A DNA stretch of 64,000 bases from Luteipulveratus mongoliensis. GTDB lineage: Bacteria; Actinomycetota; Actinomycetes; Actinomycetales; Dermatophilaceae. Position numbers and translations under genes: made by a program. A model generated the notes under the pieces. The model was given only the letters and a program-made list of their open reading frames with translations, was not told the DNA's origin and searched no databases. How positions within the stretch are numbered: the stretch's first letter is position 1; the number at the start of each line of letters is the position of its first letter. Shown piece by piece: positions 59,693-64,000 of the stretch. The stretch lies in contig NZ_CP011112.1 in the NCBI RefSeq assembly GCF_001190945.1, positions 4,712,001 to 4,776,000 of the forward strand, given 5' to 3'.

Positions 59693-60655
59693 TCAGCAGT
59701 TGGGAATCGTCGTCCCGTTGTTGTCCTTCGCCTCGTTGTTGCCCCACTTCGACAGGTAGTACGCCGACACCCACTGGCCGGCCGGACCCTCGTCCAGGTC
59801 CGTCTTGAGCCACCAGTGGTTGGTGCCGTCGCTCTTGGTCACGGCCGGACCCTGCTTCTTGCAGAAGACGTAGTTCTTGCCGGCGTACAGCGTCCCGGTC
59901 TTGGAGCCGCCGGGACTGCTGGAGCCACTCGCGTTGGCAAAGGTGTCCACCCAGTACTTGCCGGACGGTTTCGGGTTGCCGGGAGGAGGCGGCTGGGTGC
60001 CGCCACCACCGCAGTTGGTGCTCACCATGTCGATGGGCACGCCCACCTTCATGACGATCGGACCTCGGCCCTGCAGCTTGGGGTTCACCATGTCCTCGGT
60101 GTCACCGTCGGTGGCGCCCGGACCGGCGTACAGCTGCTCGTAGTGCAGGTGAACCGCGTGCGTGCCGACGTCGCCCATCTCGCCGATCTTGTCGCCCGCC
60201 TTCACCCGGGTACCCGGCTGCACGTGGGACTGCATGTGCAGGTAGACCGTGAACCAGCCGTTGCCGTGATCGATCTCGACACCGCCCGGGTTGAACTGCT
60301 CGTGCACCACACCCGCGGCCGACGCCAGGATCGGCGTGCCACGGCCGCTGCCGTAGACCGTCATGTCGATCTTCTTGTCGTCCGGGTTATGGCCCTTGTA
60401 CGTCTGCAGCAGTGCCTTGGAGTTGCAGGCGAACGGCAGTCGGAAGTCCGGGTAGCCGTCGCTGGAGCGACCGCCGCTCGGGCCGGGGCCGTCGCCGGGC
60501 GGGTACATGTGTGGGGTGATGCCGCGCTGAGCATGGCCGCCGGACCGCTGGTCCGCCGATGCGTGGCTGATCTGGTAACCGCCGAGAGACAGGGCAGTCG
60601 CCGCGCTCAACGCCGCGATCGACACGGACAGGGTGCGTGTTCGAGTCCTCATCAT
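59693..60655 (-). CDS. Secreted M23 metallopeptidase with SH3-like C-terminus
   Basis: This 320-residue exported protein has a signal peptide (TRTLSVSIAALSAATALSLGGYQISHASA), then an M23/LytM-like domain with GVEIDHGNGWFTVYLHMQSHVQPGTRVKAGDKIGEMGDVGTHAVHLHYEQL, holding the conserved HLH motif. The first zinc motif HxxxD is less clear. A Gly/Pro-rich linker and a C-terminal SH3-like segment (KTGTLYAGKNYVFCKKQGP, NHWWLKTDLDEGPAGQWVSAYYLSKW) probably bind peptidoglycan. I chose ATG 60655, with GAGGGGG upstream. The enzyme may be a non-canonical or inactive LytM. Confidence 0.88.
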   Translation of the reverse strand: MMRTRTRTLSVSIAALSAATALSLGGYQISHASADQRSGGHAQRGITPHMYPPGDGPGPSGGRSSDGYPDFRLPFACNSKALLQTYKGHNPDDKKIDMTVYGSGRGTPILASAAGVVHEQFNPGGVEIDHGNGWFTVYLHMQSHVQPGTRVKAGDKIGEMGDVGTHAVHLHYEQLYAGPGATDGDTEDMVNPKLQGRGPIVMKVGVPIDMVSTNCGGGGTQPPPPGNPKPSGKYWVDTFANASGSSSPGGSKTGTLYAGKNYVFCKKQGPAVTKSDGTNHWWLKTDLDEGPAGQWVSAYYLSKWGNNEAKDNNGTTIPNC

Positions 60656-60847
60656 TTCCCCCTCAGGAAACAGTGGCGACCCCCCGTGGATCGCACGGCC
60701 TCGACCGTCGCAAACCCCTCTTGCACGCCACTTGCGCCGCCCTTGCGCGGTGTTCGGTTCCCTCCACGCCGCCCATTTCTTGTCCATATCTGGACGTACG
60801 AAAGCCGCCCACCTCCGGGGAGAGGGGCGGCCGTCGTACGTCTGGCG

Positions 60848-61369
60848 TCAGGAAGCGGTCGGCGTCTGGTGCACGAGCTCGACCTGCTCGCGGCGCACCG
60901 GCTCGGTGACCGTGTGCTGCGCGTCGGTCGTCGTCGTCGTCAGGCGGACCCGCTCGACCTGGACGGTCTGCAGGCTGACCACCGGGCGCTCCTCGTGGAG
61001 CACCACCTCGGTCGGCCCGGCCGACTCATCCGCACCGAGGGCCGAGCGACGAGCGCGGCGCGAGGTCGGCTCACCGGCGTCCACGGCGCCTTCGGCCGGC
61101 GCCGACGACTCGACGGGGGCGCCGTCCTCTGCGGGCAGCTCTTCGTAGACGAGGATCTCGCGGCGGACCTGCACCGGCACCTGGACAGTCTCGGTGACGA
61201 CCCGCTTGCCGATGCGTACTCTGCTGGAGGCGACCTTGGCCGTCTGCACGTCGAGCCGCTCCTCATGACGCGTGACGGTCTGACCAGCCGAGTCGACCGC
61301 ATCAGCACCAAGGGGTACGGCTGCGCGGGTCGCGGTCTGATCGGTCAGGTTTACGTCCTGCTGCGTCAC
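60848..61369 (-). CDS. DUF2382-domain protein
   Basis: This 173-residue cytoplasmic protein has an acidic/basic repetitive character ([46 protein letters not shown], then [46 protein letters not shown]). This is a DUF2382 duplication, with each half repeating the pattern EERxxV...VxVxRVR. DUF2382 is common in stress-related actinobacterial proteins, often with a PRC-barrel domain, which is missing here. GTG 61369 is the start, preceded by GGAGA. Function unknown. Confidence 0.85.
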   Translation of the reverse strand: MTQQDVNLTDQTATRAAVPLGADAVDSAGQTVTRHEERLDVQTAKVASSRVRIGKRVVTETVQVPVQVRREILVYEELPAEDGAPVESSAPAEGAVDAGEPTSRRARRSALGADESAGPTEVVLHEERPVVSLQTVQVERVRLTTTTTDAQHTVTEPVRREQVELVHQTPTAS

Positions 61370-61527
61370 TGCACATCTCCCTGCTGGTGGCCTGTGGCCC
61401 GCTGCACGGCTGTGGCCGGCATCCCGCTCTGTGCGGGAAGGCCCAGTACACGAGAGTGACACATCCATCGACGCCGTGCGTGCAGGCGCGGCACCCTACC
61501 CGGCAGTCCGCAGTTAGACTCGCCCGC

Positions 61528-62604
61528 GTGGAGCGATCCGACGAGCGGTTGCTGAGCGAGACCCTCGCCGCAGTAGCCCCAGGCACCGAGCTGCGCGATG
61601 CCCTCGAGCGCATCCTGCGCGGACGTACGGGAGCCCTCATCGTGCTGGGTCACGACAAGGTCGTCGAGGGGATCAGCACCGGCGGTTTCCCGATCGACAT
61701 CGAGTTCTCGGCGACGCGGCTTCGCGAGCTGGCCAAGATGGACGGCGCCATCGTCCTTGACCGCGACATCACCCGCATCATGCACGCGGCCACGCAGCTG
61801 GTGCCCGATCCCAGCATCGAGACGCGCGAGTCGGGCACCCGGCACCGCACCGCCGAACGGGTCGCCAAGCAGACCGGCTTCCCCGTGGTCTCGGTGAGCC
61901 AGTCGATGCAGATCGTCGCGCTCTACGTCGGCAACACCCGCCACGTGCTCGAGGGCTCCAACGCGATCCTGTCCCGTTCGGCGCAGGCGCTGCAGACGCT
62001 CGAGCGCTACAAGTCCCGCCTCGATGAGGTCACCGGGACGCTGTCAGCCCTGGAGATCGAGGACCTCGTCACCGTCCGCGATGTCGCCAATGTGCTGCAG
62101 CGCCTGGAGATGGTGCGCCGGATCAGCGCCGAGATCGACCAATACGTTGTGGAGCTCGGCACCGACGGACGGCTGATGTCGCTCCAGCTCGAAGAGCTCG
62201 TCGGCGGCCTCGGCAACGACCGCGAGCTGGTCATCCGCGACTACATCGAGAGCACCCGCGAGCACCTGACCGTCGCGCAGGCGATGGAGCGGCTCTCGAC
62301 CTTGTCCTCGACCGACCTGCTCGACTCAGCCGCCGGCGCACGCGCGATGGGCTTCCCGGTGATGGGTGAGGCCCTGGACGCCTCGATCAGCCCGCACGGT
62401 TACCGCCTGCTGACCAAGGTGCCGCGGCTGCCGGGCGCCATCGTCGACCGGCTCGTCGACCACTTCGGCACGCTGCAAAAGCTCCTGGCCGCCAACTTCG
62501 ACGACCTCACCGCGGTCGAGGGTGTCGGCGAGAGCCGCGCCCGCGCTGTCCGCGAAGGCCTGTCACGACTGGCCGAGTCCAGCATCCTCGAGCGCTACGT
62601 CTGA
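61528..62604 (+). CDS. disA: DNA integrity scanning protein DisA (diadenylate cyclase)
   Basis: DisA makes c-di-AMP from two ATP and slows when bound to branched DNA. The 358-residue protein has the DAC domain with MDGAIVLD (DGA motif) and [17 protein letters not shown] (RHR motif), a helical spine, and a C-terminal helix-hairpin-helix ([36 protein letters not shown]). GTG 61528 is the start. It is followed 2 bases later by mutY. Its usual neighbour radA is at 45783. Confidence 0.96.
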   Translation: MERSDERLLSETLAAVAPGTELRDALERILRGRTGALIVLGHDKVVEGISTGGFPIDIEFSATRLRELAKMDGAIVLDRDITRIMHAATQLVPDPSIETRESGTRHRTAERVAKQTGFPVVSVSQSMQIVALYVGNTRHVLEGSNAILSRSAQALQTLERYKSRLDEVTGTLSALEIEDLVTVRDVANVLQRLEMVRRISAEIDQYVVELGTDGRLMSLQLEELVGGLGNDRELVIRDYIESTREHLTVAQAMERLSTLSSTDLLDSAAGARAMGFPVMGEALDASISPHGYRLLTKVPRLPGAIVDRLVDHFGTLQKLLAANFDDLTAVEGVGESRARAVREGLSRLAESSILERYV

Positions 62605-62606
62605 GC

Positions 62607-63476
62607 TTGGTCGACCTGCAGCGCACGATCATCGACTGGTACGCCGGTGCGCAGCGTGATCTGCCCTGGCGCCGAGCCGACTGCTCGCCGTGGGGCATCT
62701 TCGTCTCTGAGGTGATGCTGCAGCAGACGCCCGTCGTGCGCGTCGAACCCGTGTGGCACGAGTGGATGTCGCGCTGGCCGACGCCCACCGCCCTCGCGGC
62801 TTCGCCGTCGGGTGAGGCCGTACGCGCGTGGGGACGTCTGGGCTACCCGCGCCGGGCTTTGCGTCTGCATGGCGCAGCGACGGCGATGGTCGATCGGCAT
62901 GACGGCGAGGTGCCGTCGAATCTTGAGGAGTTGCAGGCACTTCCGGGCGTCGGCACCTATACGGCGGCAGCCGTCGCGGCCTTCGCCTTCGGAGCCCGGG
63001 TGCCAGTCGTCGACACCAACGTGAGGCGAGTGCATGCCCGGGCCGTCACCGGTGTCGAGCACGCCGCCCCGTCCCTGTCGCGCGCCGAGAGCGACCTCGC
63101 TGCCGAGCTCCTGCCCACCGACCCGGACGCGGCCCGCGTCTGGAACGTCGCGGTCATGGAGCTCGGCGCCCTCATCTGCACCGCCCGCGGCCCACGCTGT
63201 GACGAGTGCCCGGTCCGGGAGACGTGCGCCTGGGTGCGGGCCGGGCGGCCGGCGTACGACGGACCGCCTCGACGTGGCCAGGCCTGGGCCGGAACGGACC
63301 GTCAGGTCCGAGGGCGCCTGCTCCAGCTGCTGCGCGACAGCGCCGATCCAGTGCCGCGCGAGCAGCTGGAACAGGTCTGGGACGACGAGCTCCAACGCGA
63401 ACGCTGCCTCGATGGGCTCGTCAGCGACGGTCTCGTAGAACCCTTGCAGGACAACAGGTTTCGGCTGCCCGGCTGA
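62607..63476 (+). CDS. mutY: A/G-specific adenine glycosylase
   Basis: MutY removes adenine mispaired with 8-oxoguanine. The 289-residue enzyme has DLPWRRADCSPWGIFVSEVMLQQTPVVRVEPVW with the catalytic Glu, the helix-hairpin-helix LPGVGTYTAAAVAAFAFGARVPVVDTNVRRV with the catalytic Asp, and the iron-sulfur cysteines CTARGPRCDECPVRETC. The C-terminal domain that reads 8-oxoG in long MutY is short here, as in other actinobacteria. I accept a TTG start at 62607. It is 2 bases after disA, so the two are co-transcribed. Confidence 0.95.
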   Translation: MVDLQRTIIDWYAGAQRDLPWRRADCSPWGIFVSEVMLQQTPVVRVEPVWHEWMSRWPTPTALAASPSGEAVRAWGRLGYPRRALRLHGAATAMVDRHDGEVPSNLEELQALPGVGTYTAAAVAAFAFGARVPVVDTNVRRVHARAVTGVEHAAPSLSRAESDLAAELLPTDPDAARVWNVAVMELGALICTARGPRCDECPVRETCAWVRAGRPAYDGPPRRGQAWAGTDRQVRGRLLQLLRDSADPVPREQLEQVWDDELQRERCLDGLVSDGLVEPLQDNRFRLPG

Positions 63477-63535
63477 CCCGGCAAAAGTTGGTGAGCCGCA
63501 CACGCATACCTGTGCCCGCCATCAACTTTCGCCGG
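63477..63535. repeat. Repeat family C, copy 4
   Basis: CCCGGCAAAAGTTGGTGAGC on the left pairs imperfectly with GCCATCAACTTTCGCCGG on the right, and the middle holds GCACACGCATACCTGTGC. It starts at the base after the mutY stop and lies 6 bases before the next convergent stop, so it is probably a two-way terminator. Confidence 0.85.
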
Positions 63536-63541
63536 AGTTGC

Positions 63542-64000
63542 TCAGCGGCGGTAGAGCAGGTACTGCCGACGCGTCCGGTCGAAGTCACGCAGCTCGGGCT
63601 GCCACGCCGCCACGATGTCTCGCGCGCTCGCCTTCGCCGTGAACATCTTCAGGAACCGGTCCGAGCCGGTGAGCAGGTTGATCCACCGGCCCGCATCACC
63701 GCGCCAGTCGAAGCCTGGGTAGAGGTCGCGCAGTGTGGTCATCATCGTGGTCGCCGTGAGGATGGCGTCCACGCGCTGCGGGTCCTTGATGTGCACCTGC
63801 ACGCCTCCGCAGACCTTGCCCTCGTTCTTGGAGAACGTGGGGGTGAAGTACGCCTCGCGGAACTCCACACCAGGCACCCGCGCCTTGGCGAGCAGCTGCG
63901 CCCAGCGGTAGTCGACGTACGGCGCACCGATCAGCTCGAAAGGCCTTGTCGTTCCTCGCCCTTCGGACAGATTGGTCGCCTCGAACATGCACGTGCCCGG
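63542..64000 (-). CDS. NamZ-type DUF1343 protein (partial, 5' end outside window)
   Basis: This is the C-terminal portion (153 residues) of a DUF1343 protein reading out of the right edge. It starts in-window at PGTCMFEATNLSEGRGTTRPFELIGAPYVDYRWAQLLAKARVPGVEFREAYFTPTFSK and has the KVCGGVQVHIKDPQRVDAI segment, both typical. The founding NamZ is an exo-N-acetylmuramidase that releases MurNAc from peptidoglycan fragments. Whether a signal peptide exists cannot be seen. The gene is convergent with mutY. Confidence 0.9.
   Translation of the reverse strand, partial: PGTCMFEATNLSEGRGTTRPFELIGAPYVDYRWAQLLAKARVPGVEFREAYFTPTFSKNEGKVCGGVQVHIKDPQRVDAILTATTMMTTLRDLYPGFDWRGDAGRWINLLTGSDRFLKMFTAKASARDIVAAWQPELRDFDRTRRQYLLYRR

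Noticed and set aside
1-64000. CRISPR arrays, tRNA/rRNA genes, IS transposases, prophage genes
   Set aside because: None was seen. The repeats found are short, mostly palindromic and dispersed, with no spacer pattern, and no transposase or integrase frame was recognised.

Overview
The window is high-GC chromosomal DNA from an actinobacterium. GTG and TTG starts are common, 4-bp stop/start overlaps (ATGA, GTGA) join many genes, and long antisense open frames occur throughout. The gene order matches a block known from Mycobacterium tuberculosis (roughly Rv0496-Rv0528). A member of the Micrococcales (Dermacoccaceae/Intrasporangiaceae type) is my best guess, but that is inference. I saw no tRNA, rRNA, CRISPR array or transposase.

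1-20.4 kb, almost all minus strand, is the conserved core. Read 5' to 3' it runs proC, a GNAT gene and acuC, an HTH gene, ribosomal protein bS22, an SDR gene, an acyltransferase, a glutaredoxin, rex-hemA-hemC-hemD-hemB, then hemL, a histidine phosphatase, tlpA, ccdA and resB. Rex senses NADH/NAD and probably represses its own haem operon through a ROP-like box at 13139. Haem made by the hem genes would serve the cytochrome c assembly genes at the left edge. A D,D-carboxypeptidase and a marR/yceI pair interrupt the block. Proline dehydrogenase sits next to proC.

20.4-45.6 kb is mixed and more accessory. It holds an ATP-grasp/alpha-E/transglutaminase cassette, a SigG-like sigma factor, a RibD/DHFR-like reductase, an arsR-SRPBCC-DinB operon and a GH46 chitosanase with a palindromic operator. 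The ppx/TIM-barrel pair follows, then a cysteine-rich protein with a methyltransferase, and a SigE-family sigma operon with two paralogous exported or anchored proteins. A DUF222-HNH protein comes next, then a SAM-IV riboswitch in front of two flavin-dependent monooxygenases, a LysE exporter, and a two-component system divergent from an ABC/FtsX exporter.

45.6-64 kb is built around radA, disA and mutY. A 14-kb segment separates radA from disA. It carries a ROK repressor with a multiple-monosaccharide ABC transporter, and two large STAND (NB-ARC/TPR) regulators beside secreted wall hydrolases (CHAP, M23). It also has a small low-GC secreted protein and a DUF2382 protein. A NamZ-type DUF1343 muramidase starts at the right edge.

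The most unusual signals are four families of short repeats. Family A (2892, 27211) resembles the interspersed 'GGTCTCGA..' type and one copy lies inside the start region of tlpA. Family B (6196, 20448, 45664) is built on GCCGAGAGGC. Family C (18444, 18517, 25664, 63477) is a long hairpin built on CGGCAAAAGTTGAT. Family D (17704, 31014) is a 76-77 bp element that is open in the same frame and supplies the peptide MPDRGSLRPR at the start of two unrelated genes.
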